59,846 bases of DNA, taken from the NCBI GenBank assembly GCA_903938485.1, contig CAJADF010000132.1:1-59846 (forward strand), read 5' to 3'. The DNA comes from an uncultured Methylococcaceae bacterium (GTDB lineage: Bacteria; Pseudomonadota; Gammaproteobacteria; Methylococcales; Methylomonadaceae). The translations under genes and the position numbers were made by a program. A model generated the notes under the pieces. It saw nothing but the letters and a program-made list of their open reading frames with translations, made no database searches and was not told where the DNA came from. This document shows positions 28,634 to 37,104 of the stretch, piece by piece. The first letter of the stretch is position 1. The number at the start of each line of letters is the position of its first letter.

Positions 28634-29398
28634 ATGACCCTAAAAATATCACGCCTAGCGCTTATCGCCTTTGGACTCATACTAAACTCCTCTATGGTTA
28701 GAGCAGATTCAACACTGGTTGCTGTGGCATCAAACTTTACTAAACCGATGACAGAAATTGCCGAAAGCTTCGAACAAGCCACCGGCCATTCAGCCAAATT
28801 ATCTTTTGGCTCAACCGGTAAGTTCGTCTCTCAAATCCAGAATGGTGGCCCTTTTGAAGTATTACTCGCAGCGGACGAAACAGGGCCCGCTTTACTGGAG
28901 AAAGAAGGTTTCGTGGTGAGTGGCACGCGCAACACCTATGCGATAGGAAAATTAGTGCTTTGGTCCGCAACTCCCGGTTATGTGGATGCAGAAGGTAAAA
29001 TATTAAAAACTGGGAGTTTTAAACATATTTCGCTTGCTGACCCAAAACTAGCTCCCTATGGCGCTGCCGCTGTGGATTATTTAACGAAACAAGGCCTACT
29101 AGAAAAAACCCAACCGTTAATGGTGTTAGGTGAAAACATTAGCCAAACTCAACAGTTTATTAGTACTGGCAATGCCGAACTCGGTTTTATAGCCCTATCG
29201 CAAGTTATTGAAAACGGTAAAATTGCTTCAGGCTCAGGGTATATTATTCCGACTCATGAATACGCCACTATTCGACAAGGGACTGCGCTTTTAAAAAATG
29301 GCGCAGAAAATCCTGCCGCGATCGCCTTATTAGCCTATTTAAAATCTGCGCCAGCGCTAGCGATTATTGAAAAATACGGTTACGATTTAGCCAAATAA
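28634..29398 (+). CDS. modA: molybdate ABC transporter substrate-binding protein ModA
   Basis: Periplasmic molybdate/tungstate-binding protein of 254 residues. The signal peptide ends near MVRA-DS. The mature start STLVAVASNFTKPMTEIAESF and the motif KLSFGSTGKFVSQIQNGGPF are typical of ModA, with serine ligands in the SFGSTG loop. AAAGGAAA precedes the ATG. It is followed by modB after 17 bases. Confidence 0.95.
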   Translation: MTLKISRLALIAFGLILNSSMVRADSTLVAVASNFTKPMTEIAESFEQATGHSAKLSFGSTGKFVSQIQNGGPFEVLLAADETGPALLEKEGFVVSGTRNTYAIGKLVLWSATPGYVDAEGKILKTGSFKHISLADPKLAPYGAAAVDYLTKQGLLEKTQPLMVLGENISQTQQFISTGNAELGFIALSQVIENGKIASGSGYIIPTHEYATIRQGTALLKNGAENPAAIALLAYLKSAPALAIIEKYGYDLAK

Positions 29399-29415
29399 AC
29401 CCACTCTAAAATAGA

Positions 29416-30102
29416 ATGCTCTCACCTGCCGATTTAGATACGCTCTGGCTCACCTTTAAAGTGGCGAGTCTTAGTACTTTTTTACTACTCTTAATCGGCA
29501 CCCCTATAGCCTGGTGGTTGGCGCGCACCCAATCACCCGCCAAAGGCTTTATCAATGCCTTGGTCTCATTACCCTTAGTTTTACCTCCTACAGTATTAGG
29601 TTTTTATTTGTTGATACTTATGGGGCCAAATGGCGCGCTCGGTAAATTAACCAACGCTTTAGACTTAGGTGCCTTATCCTTTACATTTACTGGCTTAGTC
29701 ATTGCGTCAGTGCTTTACTCTATACCCTTTGTGGTGCAACCTTTACAATCTGCTTTTAATAGCATTGCCCAGCAGACCTTAGAAGCCGCCGCTACTTTAC
29801 GCGCTAGCCCTTTAAACACTTTTTTAAGTGTCGTTTTACCACTCAGTAAATCTGGCTTTTTAACCGCAGGCATCTTAGGTTTTACTCACACGGTGGGCGA
29901 ATTTGGTGTGGTATTAATGATAGGCGGTAACATTCCTGATAAAACGCGCGTAGTTTCAGTACAAATTTATAATCATGTAGAAGCCTTGGAATATACCCAA
30001 GCGCATTGGTTAGCGGGTTGCTTACTCGCGTTCTCTTTTAGCGTTTTGCTGGTTTTATATACCGTGCTTAAAACACCGCCTCAAGTACAGCAACTCAAAT
30101 AA
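29416..30102 (+). CDS. modB: molybdate ABC transporter permease ModB
   Basis: Inner-membrane permease of 228 residues with about five to six hydrophobic segments. The start LSPADLDTLWLTFKVAS and the cytoplasmic EAA-type loop LEAAATLRASPLNTFLSVVLP, which docks to the ATPase, are characteristic, as is FGVVLMIGGNIPDKTRVVS. The stop codon overlaps the start of modC by one base (TAATG). Confidence 0.95.
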   Translation: MLSPADLDTLWLTFKVASLSTFLLLLIGTPIAWWLARTQSPAKGFINALVSLPLVLPPTVLGFYLLILMGPNGALGKLTNALDLGALSFTFTGLVIASVLYSIPFVVQPLQSAFNSIAQQTLEAAATLRASPLNTFLSVVLPLSKSGFLTAGILGFTHTVGEFGVVLMIGGNIPDKTRVVSVQIYNHVEALEYTQAHWLAGCLLAFSFSVLLVLYTVLKTPPQVQQLK

Positions 30103-31181
30103 TGCCTACCCTACCCGCTCGCTTTAAATTAGCTTATGAAAACTTTGCACTGGATGTTGATTTGCAATTACCCAGTACCGGCGTTACGGTATTATTTGGC
30201 CCTTCAGGTTCAGGTAAAACGACTTTATTACGCTGTATTGCCGGCTTAGAAAAAGCCCCTATAGGCTATTTTGAAATTAAGGGTCAATGCTGGCAAGACA
30301 GCACTAAAAAACACTTTATACCCACCTACCAAAGAAACTTAGGCTATGTGTTTCAGGAAGCCAATTTATTTCCGCACCTTAGTGTGATGGGGAATTTACA
30401 GTTTGGGGTAAAACGCCAAACGTGCTCAACAGTTAATTCCAGTAATTTTCAAGAAATTATCGATTTACTTGGCATAGAACATTTACTTAACCGCAAACCT
30501 GACCGCTTATCAGGCGGTGAAAAACAGCGTGTAGTGATAGCCCGCGCCTTATTACTTAAACCTGATTTACTCTTAATGGACGAGCCCTTAGCGGCCTTAG
30601 ACCAACAGCGTAAACAAGAAATACTGCCCTTTTTAATCCGCTTGCATCAACATCTATCTATACCCGTCATTTATGTCACACACTCTCAAGCAGAAGTAGC
30701 GCAACTTGCGGATACCTTAGTAGTAATGCAAGCTGGAAAAGTAGTAGCCCATGGTAATTTAACTGACACGTTTAATCGAATTGACTTACCTTTTGCGCAA
30801 GATAAAGGCGCAAGTAGCGTTTGGCAAGGCACCCTAAGCAGCCATGAAACCAATTATCATTTGAGTTGTGTGGCAATTAATGACAACACTCTTAGTTTAC
30901 CGCTGATAACAGCACCTATCGGCACAAAATTACGTATTCAAATATACGCCCGAGACGTGAGTATTACCCTATCAGCACCCACCGATACCAGTATTCTTAA
31001 TATACTACCAGCGGTCATTAAAGAAATTAAAGCCGATAACACAGGGCAATGCACTGTGCGCTTACAAGTTGACCATCAAAGTCTACTCGCACACATTACC
31101 CAAAAATCAGCTCATTTATTAAACTTAAAAGCTGAGCTAATGGTTTATGTGCAAATCAAGGGCACCTCTTTGTTAGGCTAA
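30102..31181 (+). CDS. modC: molybdate ABC transporter ATPase ModC
   Basis: ABC ATPase of 359 residues. Walker A is GPSGSGKTTLL (about 34-44), the signature is RLSGGEKQRVVIARAL, Walker B LLLMDEPLAALD, and the switch histidine lies in VIYVTHSQAE. The C-terminal 65 residues form a molybdate-binding TOBE domain (LPAVIKEIKADNTGQCTVRL). It completes the modABC operon. Confidence 0.95.
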   Translation: MPTLPARFKLAYENFALDVDLQLPSTGVTVLFGPSGSGKTTLLRCIAGLEKAPIGYFEIKGQCWQDSTKKHFIPTYQRNLGYVFQEANLFPHLSVMGNLQFGVKRQTCSTVNSSNFQEIIDLLGIEHLLNRKPDRLSGGEKQRVVIARALLLKPDLLLMDEPLAALDQQRKQEILPFLIRLHQHLSIPVIYVTHSQAEVAQLADTLVVMQAGKVVAHGNLTDTFNRIDLPFAQDKGASSVWQGTLSSHETNYHLSCVAINDNTLSLPLITAPIGTKLRIQIYARDVSITLSAPTDTSILNILPAVIKEIKADNTGQCTVRLQVDHQSLLAHITQKSAHLLNLKAELMVYVQIKGTSLLG

Positions 31182-31286
31182 CTCAGCGGAATGCTTTTTA
31201 GGATAGGATGACTAAATATATGGTTTATATCTGGCATCAATCATGCTTTAAATTTTAACGAACTAAACTCTAAAAGCTGAAGTGCC

Positions 31287-32738
31287 ATGAAATCAATTTG
31301 GGAAAACTATAAAACTGACGTTGCTTACGATGAGTTGATGTATTCTGAGTATCAATCTCGTCCCGTGAGCCATCAATTATGTCGATATCTAGATTCTCTA
31401 AAAAAAGAAGATATCGATAAACGAAAGACCGCTGCTGAACTGGCCATAATGGAAATGGGCATCAGTTTTACAGTCTATAGTGACGAAGGAAACATAGACA
31501 GGGCGTGGCCTTTCGACATTATCCCAAGAATTATTGATGCTCGAGAATGGCGTATTATAGAAAAGGGTTTGAAGCAACGTTTAACCGCTTTAAACTGTTT
31601 TATCAGTGATGTTTATGGAGAACAGGCTTTTATAAAAGACGGTAAAATGCCCGGTGACATCGTGAACAGTTCTAAGAACTTTCGTAAAGAATGCATAGGT
31701 ATGAAACCTAAACACACTGTATGGGCTAACATCTGCGGCACCGATTTGGTGCGCGACAAAGATGGCATTATGTACGTGCTAGAGGACAATTTACGCGTAC
31801 CCTCTGGCGTATCTTATATGCTTGAAAACAGAGTGATTACTAAACGCGTTTTTCCTGAGTTATTTCAAGATATTGATATTCAACCTATTGACGACTATCC
31901 AACGCATTTACATGACATGCTCACCTCAATTGCCCCGCACCAAAATGGGCAAATTACTTGCGCTGTGCTCACACCTGGCATCTACAATTCCGCCTATTTT
32001 GAACATGCCTATTTAGCCCAACAAATGGGAGCACAATTAGTCGAAGGTAATGACCTAGTCGTTAAAGATGACGATTGTGTTTATATGAAAACGATTAGAG
32101 GTCTTGAAAAAGTAGATGTTATTTATCGTCGTATTGATGATGATTTTCTTGATCCTGAAGTATTCCGTAAAGACTCTACCTTGGGTGTGAAAGGCTTAAT
32201 GCGAGCATGGAAAGCAGGTAATGTTGCCTTGGCTAATGCACCGGGCGCGGGCGTTGCCGATGATAAAGTCGTTTATGCTTATGTACCGGAAATGATTCGT
32301 TATTTCTTAAATGAAGAACCTATATTACCCAACGTCCCCACTTATTTATGTAGCAATCCTGATCATCTGGAATATGTACTAGAGCACCTTGCAGAACTAG
32401 TGGTAAAACCAGCTAATGAATCAGGTGGTTACGGTATGTTAGTTGGACCACATGCAACAGCGAAAGAGGTAGAAAACTTTAGAGAAATAATCCAAAAAGA
32501 TCCTCGAAACTATATCGCTCAACCCACCTTATCAATATCTACCGCACCTACATTGTGCAAAGGTAAATTAGAACCGCGACATATCGATTTACGCCCCTTT
32601 ATTCTCCAAGGACAAGACACTTTTGTAACAGCCGGAGGTCTTACCCGGGTGGCCTTAAAGAAAGGTTCATTGGTGGTTAATTCTTCTCAAGGGGGTGGTA
32701 GTAAAGATACGTGGATTATTAACATGGAGGATAAATAA
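31287..32738 (+). CDS. circularly permuted ATP-grasp protein
   Basis: A 483-residue member of the circularly permuted ATP-grasp family (CP_ATPgrasp; DUF404/DUF407 type, COG2308). Active-site segments are VLEDNLRVPSG (164-174), LVVKPANESGGYGM (371-384) and the basic RHIDLRPFI (431-439). ATP-grasp enzymes ligate a carboxylate, via an acyl phosphate, to an amine; these members are predicted to be amide or peptide ligases but their substrate is unknown. The following alpha-E gene starts at the last base of this one, and that pair, together with transglutaminase-fold proteins and Anbu, is a recurrent neighbourhood. Confidence 0.85.
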   Translation: MKSIWENYKTDVAYDELMYSEYQSRPVSHQLCRYLDSLKKEDIDKRKTAAELAIMEMGISFTVYSDEGNIDRAWPFDIIPRIIDAREWRIIEKGLKQRLTALNCFISDVYGEQAFIKDGKMPGDIVNSSKNFRKECIGMKPKHTVWANICGTDLVRDKDGIMYVLEDNLRVPSGVSYMLENRVITKRVFPELFQDIDIQPIDDYPTHLHDMLTSIAPHQNGQITCAVLTPGIYNSAYFEHAYLAQQMGAQLVEGNDLVVKDDDCVYMKTIRGLEKVDVIYRRIDDDFLDPEVFRKDSTLGVKGLMRAWKAGNVALANAPGAGVADDKVVYAYVPEMIRYFLNEEPILPNVPTYLCSNPDHLEYVLEHLAELVVKPANESGGYGMLVGPHATAKEVENFREIIQKDPRNYIAQPTLSISTAPTLCKGKLEPRHIDLRPFILQGQDTFVTAGGLTRVALKKGSLVVNSSQGGGSKDTWIINMEDK

Positions 32739-33676
32739 TGTTATCACGCTCAGCTGAACGCATTTATTGGCTTGCCCGATATATTGAACGCACCGAGAAC
32801 ATTGCTAGACTAGTTAATGTTCACATGAACTTACTGATGGACTTACCTAAAGGCGTAGAAATGGGCTGGCGGCAGTTAATTTTAATTAATGCTTCAGAAC
32901 ACACCTTTTATGAAAAATATAATGTAGCCAACGAACGCAATATCACTCGATTTTTATTAGCTGATGATACATACCCTGGATCTCTTTTATCCTCATTAAC
33001 GGCCGCTAGGGAAAATATTCGTACTTCTCGAGACTTGTTACCTGATGAAGCCTGGGAGCAAGTGAATGAAATGCATTTATTTGCTAAAAAGAATCTAGAA
33101 ACCGTTGCCAATAGACGACATCGAGTTATATTTCTTAATGAAATATTAAAAGGCTGTCAACGCTTTACAGGCTTATTATCTGGCTACATGAGCCATAATG
33201 ATCCTTATGCTTTTATTCGCTTAGGCAGAAATGTTGAACGTGCCGATATGACGAGTCGAATATTAGATTTGGCATCTTTACTTCTATCCGAATCTCGAAG
33301 TGATGAAGTCCGACAATATGAAACTATTCTCTGGATGAATGTCTTAAAAGCTTTAAATGCTTTATTGATGTATCGTCAACAAAAGCATAGCAGAGTTAAT
33401 GGTGATGACGTACTTAACTTTTTATTACAAGATCAAAACCTACCCCGCTCTATCAGTTGTTGCCTGTCTGAAATCTCTGAATGCGTTATAAAACTTCCTA
33501 ACAATGGAGAGGTACCCAAAAAAGTTAGCGACCTGCAAGCTTACGTGCACGCTATAAATACTGAGGAAACAACCCAAGCTCAATTAAGAGGCATACTTGA
33601 TGACCTACAAAACAAACTGGGTGGACTACACAACGAAATCACTAACAAGTGGTTCCTGATTATAACAGAAGATTAA
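32738..33676 (+). CDS. alpha-E domain protein (DUF403)
   Basis: An all-helical protein of 312 residues; the family name refers to conserved glutamates in helices. The N-terminal pattern LSRSAERIYWLARYIERTEN and the later IRLGRNVERADMTSRILDL are diagnostic. The biochemical role is unknown; the domain nearly always travels with permuted ATP-grasp proteins. GGAGG of the upstream gene serves as its ribosome site, and the stop and start overlap (TAATG). Confidence 0.87.
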   Translation: MLSRSAERIYWLARYIERTENIARLVNVHMNLLMDLPKGVEMGWRQLILINASEHTFYEKYNVANERNITRFLLADDTYPGSLLSSLTAARENIRTSRDLLPDEAWEQVNEMHLFAKKNLETVANRRHRVIFLNEILKGCQRFTGLLSGYMSHNDPYAFIRLGRNVERADMTSRILDLASLLLSESRSDEVRQYETILWMNVLKALNALLMYRQQKHSRVNGDDVLNFLLQDQNLPRSISCCLSEISECVIKLPNNGEVPKKVSDLQAYVHAINTEETTQAQLRGILDDLQNKLGGLHNEITNKWFLIITED

Positions 33677-33687
33677 ATTACGACTCT

Positions 33688-33713
33688 GTGAGTGAAGCTA
33701 ACGCCTCACTCAC
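33688..33713. terminator. hairpin between convergent alpha-E and Anbu genes
   Basis: An 8-bp perfect stem (GTGAGTGA with TCACTCAC) with a 10-base loop in the 59-bp gap between two convergent genes. The T-tracts are poor on both sides, so it may be a weak bidirectional terminator. Confidence 0.5.
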
Positions 33714-33735
33714 TTAATAAATCCATGTAAATTAA

Positions 33736-34491
33736 TTATAAAACTCTACGCATTACCTTATGAGATGTTTTATCTATATTAGGTAACGCCGAGATTGCTT
33801 CTCGTAATTTAGTTTCCCAACTGCGTCTTAGTTGCAACATATAATCATCGTCATCATCAAAACAATAATACTCTTCAAAACTATAACTATCTTTACGATA
33901 AATTAGCATTTCAACTGGCGACCCTACACTCGCATTACTACGAATGGTTGAATCCATAGAGACTAAACAACAGCGAGCGGCTTCATCGATAGGGGTATTC
34001 AATTTTAGAAACCGATCCAAGATAGGTTTACCATACTTACTCTCACCGATTTGCAAAAAGGGTGTGTTTGCAGAAGTGGTAATGCTATTACCTTCCGCAT
34101 AAATCATATAGGCAGCGGGCGGTTGATCCCCAATTTGGCCGGCAAGAATAAAGCTAGCCGTTGGATTAAAAGCTGACTGCCCTTTATCTGTTTTATGCTG
34201 TTTTTGCTTTTCTACACTGACATGTCCCAAATAATCTGCTGCTTCAAATAAGCTTTCTACATTATTGAGATTTATTTCAGCTTCTTTAATTTTATCGCGA
34301 TGTAATTGCTCTAACACGGCTTGTGTTGTCGCAAGATTACCCGCACTCAACAATACAATATTACGATCACTTGAAGTATCAAAAGCGTGCATTTTGCCAT
34401 GAGTACTCACATTATCAATGCCAGCATTGGTTCTGGAATCAGAAACCAAAATTAACCCTTCGTCTATAGACGCTGCAATACAATAAGTCAT
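33736..34491 (-). CDS. Anbu-type proteasome-like peptidase
   Basis: A 251-residue Ntn-hydrolase of the bacterial Anbu (ancestral beta-subunit) family, related to proteasome beta subunits and HslV. The nucleophile is expected to be Thr2 after removal of Met1 (MTYCIAASIDEGL). The proteasome-like SDSRTN follows at 17-22 and Lys33 matches the catalytic lysine position. The C-terminus has the family-type aromatic/acidic segment YYCFDDDDDYMLQLRRSWE. Anbu genes are known to co-occur with ATP-grasp, alpha-E and transglutaminase genes, as here. It probably cuts a peptide made or tagged by its neighbours; that is inference. Confidence 0.88.
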   Translation of the reverse strand: MTYCIAASIDEGLILVSDSRTNAGIDNVSTHGKMHAFDTSSDRNIVLLSAGNLATTQAVLEQLHRDKIKEAEINLNNVESLFEAADYLGHVSVEKQKQHKTDKGQSAFNPTASFILAGQIGDQPPAAYMIYAEGNSITTSANTPFLQIGESKYGKPILDRFLKLNTPIDEAARCCLVSMDSTIRSNASVGSPVEMLIYRKDSYSFEEYYCFDDDDDYMLQLRRSWETKLREAISALPNIDKTSHKVMRRVL

Positions 34492-34523
34492 AATTATTTA
34501 AATGATGAAAATTTTTTAATACG

Positions 34524-35312
34524 CTAATTATCCAGTAAATCGACTCGAACGTCCATATCGTTTAGCAAACAACCGGAACCAAATTGATGAAAAATAGACA
34601 CATCTGCAGCATCTCGACCAAATGCCACAATAACCCGACCACCTAATAATACAGTCTGAGTTGGATCAAAGGTGTACCACCTTCCCCCTACATAAGCCTC
34701 AAACCAAGCATGTAAATCCATGGGGTGAAGATTATATAAATAGCCCACAACTAATCGTGTAGGAATACTAATACTGCGACACAACGCTATTGCAACTTGC
34801 GCTAAATCTCTGCACACACCCTGTCCACGCAGATGAACTTCTATCGCTGATAACGGATATTCGCTAGACCCAGGCACATATTCAATAAACTCTCGCACCC
34901 ATTCATTAATCTTACTCACCTGATCATACCCAGGCAAAGCACCTTGTGTAATATCTCTTGCCAAATCGCCAAAACGATCTGACTCACAATATCGACTGGG
35001 TAATAAAAAAGGCAACACATCATTTGGCAAATCTTGTATCTCAACAAAATGCGCACCTGGAACTACATTCACTTTATCTGCAACAATGACATCGGTTGAG
35101 GTATAAATTAAGAAATTACCCACGGGTGCCATTAAGCGCTGCACAGAATTACCAAAACTATCTGTACTTTCAAGCAGGGGTATTACCGGCCTAACCACAT
35201 AAACTTCTCGGTTAATCCACTGCTGTATGCCTCTATAAGGCCTAAGCATTAAAATTAACACACTGGCTTCAATCACTTGAAAACGAAGACTGCAACTGAC
35301 TCTTAATTTCAT
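34524..35312 (-). CDS. transglutaminase-like cysteine peptidase-fold protein
   Basis: A 262-residue transglutaminase-like protein. The triad is Cys167 (in GQGVCRDLAQVAIALCRS), His201 (in MDLHAWFEAYV) and Asp216 (in WYTFDPTQ). The N-terminal 110 residues form the beta-rich domain usual for bacterial members. Such proteins are mostly proteases or amidases rather than cross-linking enzymes. It lies 32 bases from the Anbu gene on the same strand. Confidence 0.87.
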   Translation of the reverse strand: MKLRVSCSLRFQVIEASVLILMLRPYRGIQQWINREVYVVRPVIPLLESTDSFGNSVQRLMAPVGNFLIYTSTDVIVADKVNVVPGAHFVEIQDLPNDVLPFLLPSRYCESDRFGDLARDITQGALPGYDQVSKINEWVREFIEYVPGSSEYPLSAIEVHLRGQGVCRDLAQVAIALCRSISIPTRLVVGYLYNLHPMDLHAWFEAYVGGRWYTFDPTQTVLLGGRVIVAFGRDAADVSIFHQFGSGCLLNDMDVRVDLLDN

Positions 35313-35361
35313 TTCAGTAAAATGGTTGCGAATAATTCTAAGATTAGCCTGAGGATACTGT

Positions 35362-36057
35362 TTAAATCCCTAGCGATTCAAGCTGTTTATAAGCATGATT
35401 TAACCAAATCTTAACGCGTTGCCTTTCTAATAAACCTAAAGCATCAAGACTTTGATCATCTTTATTTTTTGCCGCCCAAAAACTGTAACTATTACCATCT
35501 ATTTTAGTCATTACAGGTGCATGTAACCGTTTTAAAGTCATTACTTGTGCGTTAAAAGCCAAAGCCCTTTCTTTAACGCCAGAAAACTCTAATATATTAA
35601 AGTGTTCATCTCGCAATTGATTTTGAACCAACACATAATTAAATCGAGTACCGAACTGTGTTAATAATTTATTAAGTAGATCAACAGAATCTTTACCTGA
35701 ATCCATTACATTCCAGTAATAAATTTTGATATCTAATTCTTCTGCTAATTCCAAAACACCCGAGTCATCAATCCATTTTGCAAGTGATTGATGGGTTTGT
35801 GCGGCAAGATCAACTAAAACTCGATGATAAGGATTTTCAGCCGCCACCTCAATAATGGTATCTAAACTTTGATAACTATCTATGATGGTAGGCGACGCAT
35901 AATCTGCATAAAACCTCAGTAATGAGCCATGTGATTTATCAGTATCAAACCCTACAAAAGGTATTTCGTTATCTATCATGTATTGCGCCAATACGCGCGC
36001 CACTACTGATTTACCAACACCACCTTTTTCCCCACCTATTAAATGAATTGTAGCCAT
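35362..36057 (-). CDS. ParA/MinD-like P-loop NTPase
   Basis: A 231-residue SIMIBI-class NTPase with the deviant Walker A GEKGGVGKS at residues 9-17 following MATIHLIG, and a Walker B-like segment HRVLVDLAAQ. No DNA-binding region and no ParB partner are seen, and the middle is divergent from chromosome partition ParA; it resembles the small mobilization/nucleotide-binding proteins. It is embedded in the transglutaminase/Anbu cluster (42 bases from the next gene), which suggests a membrane- or complex-positioning role for that system, unproven. Confidence 0.75.
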   Translation of the reverse strand: MATIHLIGGEKGGVGKSVVARVLAQYMIDNEIPFVGFDTDKSHGSLLRFYADYASPTIIDSYQSLDTIIEVAAENPYHRVLVDLAAQTHQSLAKWIDDSGVLELAEELDIKIYYWNVMDSGKDSVDLLNKLLTQFGTRFNYVLVQNQLRDEHFNILEFSGVKERALAFNAQVMTLKRLHAPVMTKIDGNSYSFWAAKNKDDQSLDALGLLERQRVKIWLNHAYKQLESLGI

Positions 36058-36099
36058 CTCAGCTCCTCTAAACTAAAAACCTGTAAAAACCTTTTGAAC

Positions 36100-37104
36100 T
36101 TATGCCAACCTTAAAACGTCAACAGAAACTGATAAGGTGTGTTGTCCTCCTCCAAAAGCAATACCTTTTAGAGGGGTTACATCCGAAAAATCACGCCCCC
36201 ATGCCAACGTAATATGCTGATCATGAGGTACTTTATTATTCGTCGGATCAAAATCCATCCAGCCAATAGCCGGAATATAAACTGAAAACCAAGCGTGAGA
36301 AGCATCTGCCCCCACTAATCGAGATTTACCTGGCTCCGGCATCGTTTCGACATAACCGCTCACATATCTAGCCGCTATACCAAAAGAACGTAAACAACCT
36401 ATTGCTAAATGCGCAAAATCTTGACATACACCCCGTCTAAATCTTAGCACTTCAATTAATGGGGTTGCTATCGTTGTAAATGTCGGATCATAGGTAAAAT
36501 CTTTATATATACGTGCCATCAAATCATAGACCACATCGACCAACGCTCGATTAGGCTCAAAAGACAAACGCGCATATTCAGCCAACTCTGCACTGACAGA
36601 AACCATAGGAGAATCTAATACATATTGTCGAGCATCGAGTATCTCATAGGCATACTCTGTACTTTGACTTTGACTTTGACTTTGACTTTGACTTTGACTT
36701 TGACTTTGACTTTGACTTTGACTTTGACTTTGACTTTGACTTTGTTGCTCAGAAAACCCAGCCTGACTATTCAATGAAAAGTTTGTCTGTAAAATCTGTA
36801 CCACTTGCTCCCAAGTCATCGAATTGAATAAATCCAAACCATTTTGTTTTGGAAAAATAGTCACTTCACTAATGACAGTAACTAATAATTTGGTATGTGG
36901 TTTTTGCACGGCAAAGTAAGTGACCCGATTACCAAAAAAATCAGTTCTCTCATTAAAATCAGTAGGGCTTGGTGTTATCTCAAAATGACTGCTGTGCGCT
37001 TGCTGACGCCAGAAGTTTCGAGGTTGAAGCCGTGCTTCATTTTGACATAACCCCACCGATTGACTGTAATCATAAAGCGTACTGTGCGTAATACGATATT
37101 TCAA
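36100..37104 (-). CDS. transglutaminase-like protein with a (Gln-Ser)14 insert
   Basis: A 334-residue protein: N-terminal bacterial transglutaminase-associated domain (about 1-100, starting MKYRITHSTLYDYSQSV), a low-complexity linker, then the catalytic domain with Cys227 (RFRRGVCQDFAHLAIGC), His270 (ADASHAWFSVYIP) and Asp286 (WMDFDPTNN). Residues 121-148 are fourteen Gln-Ser pairs encoded by a hexanucleotide repeat, in the place where relatives have a short loop. The start is TTG and overlaps the stop of the upstream ATP-grasp fusion, so translation is coupled. Confidence 0.87.
   Translation of the reverse strand: MKYRITHSTLYDYSQSVGLCQNEARLQPRNFWRQQAHSSHFEITPSPTDFNERTDFFGNRVTYFAVQKPHTKLLVTVISEVTIFPKQNGLDLFNSMTWEQVVQILQTNFSLNSQAGFSEQQSQSQSQSQSQSQSQSQSQSQSQSQSQSTEYAYEILDARQYVLDSPMVSVSAELAEYARLSFEPNRALVDVVYDLMARIYKDFTYDPTFTTIATPLIEVLRFRRGVCQDFAHLAIGCLRSFGIAARYVSGYVETMPEPGKSRLVGADASHAWFSVYIPAIGWMDFDPTNNKVPHDQHITLAWGRDFSDVTPLKGIAFGGGQHTLSVSVDVLRLA
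36661..36744. repeat. hexanucleotide microsatellite (ACTTTG)14
   Basis: Fourteen perfect copies of ACTTTG (84 bp) on the plus strand, read on the minus strand as CAAAGT, coding Gln-Ser. Because the unit is six bases, slippage changes the number of dipeptides without breaking the frame. Confidence 0.97.

Noticed and set aside
31182-31286. possible riboswitch before the ATP-grasp gene
   Set aside because: The 105-bp gap shows no recognisable conserved aptamer elements or strong structure.
36661-36744. phase-variable on/off switch
   Set aside because: The unit is six bases, so slippage keeps the frame; only length variation is possible.
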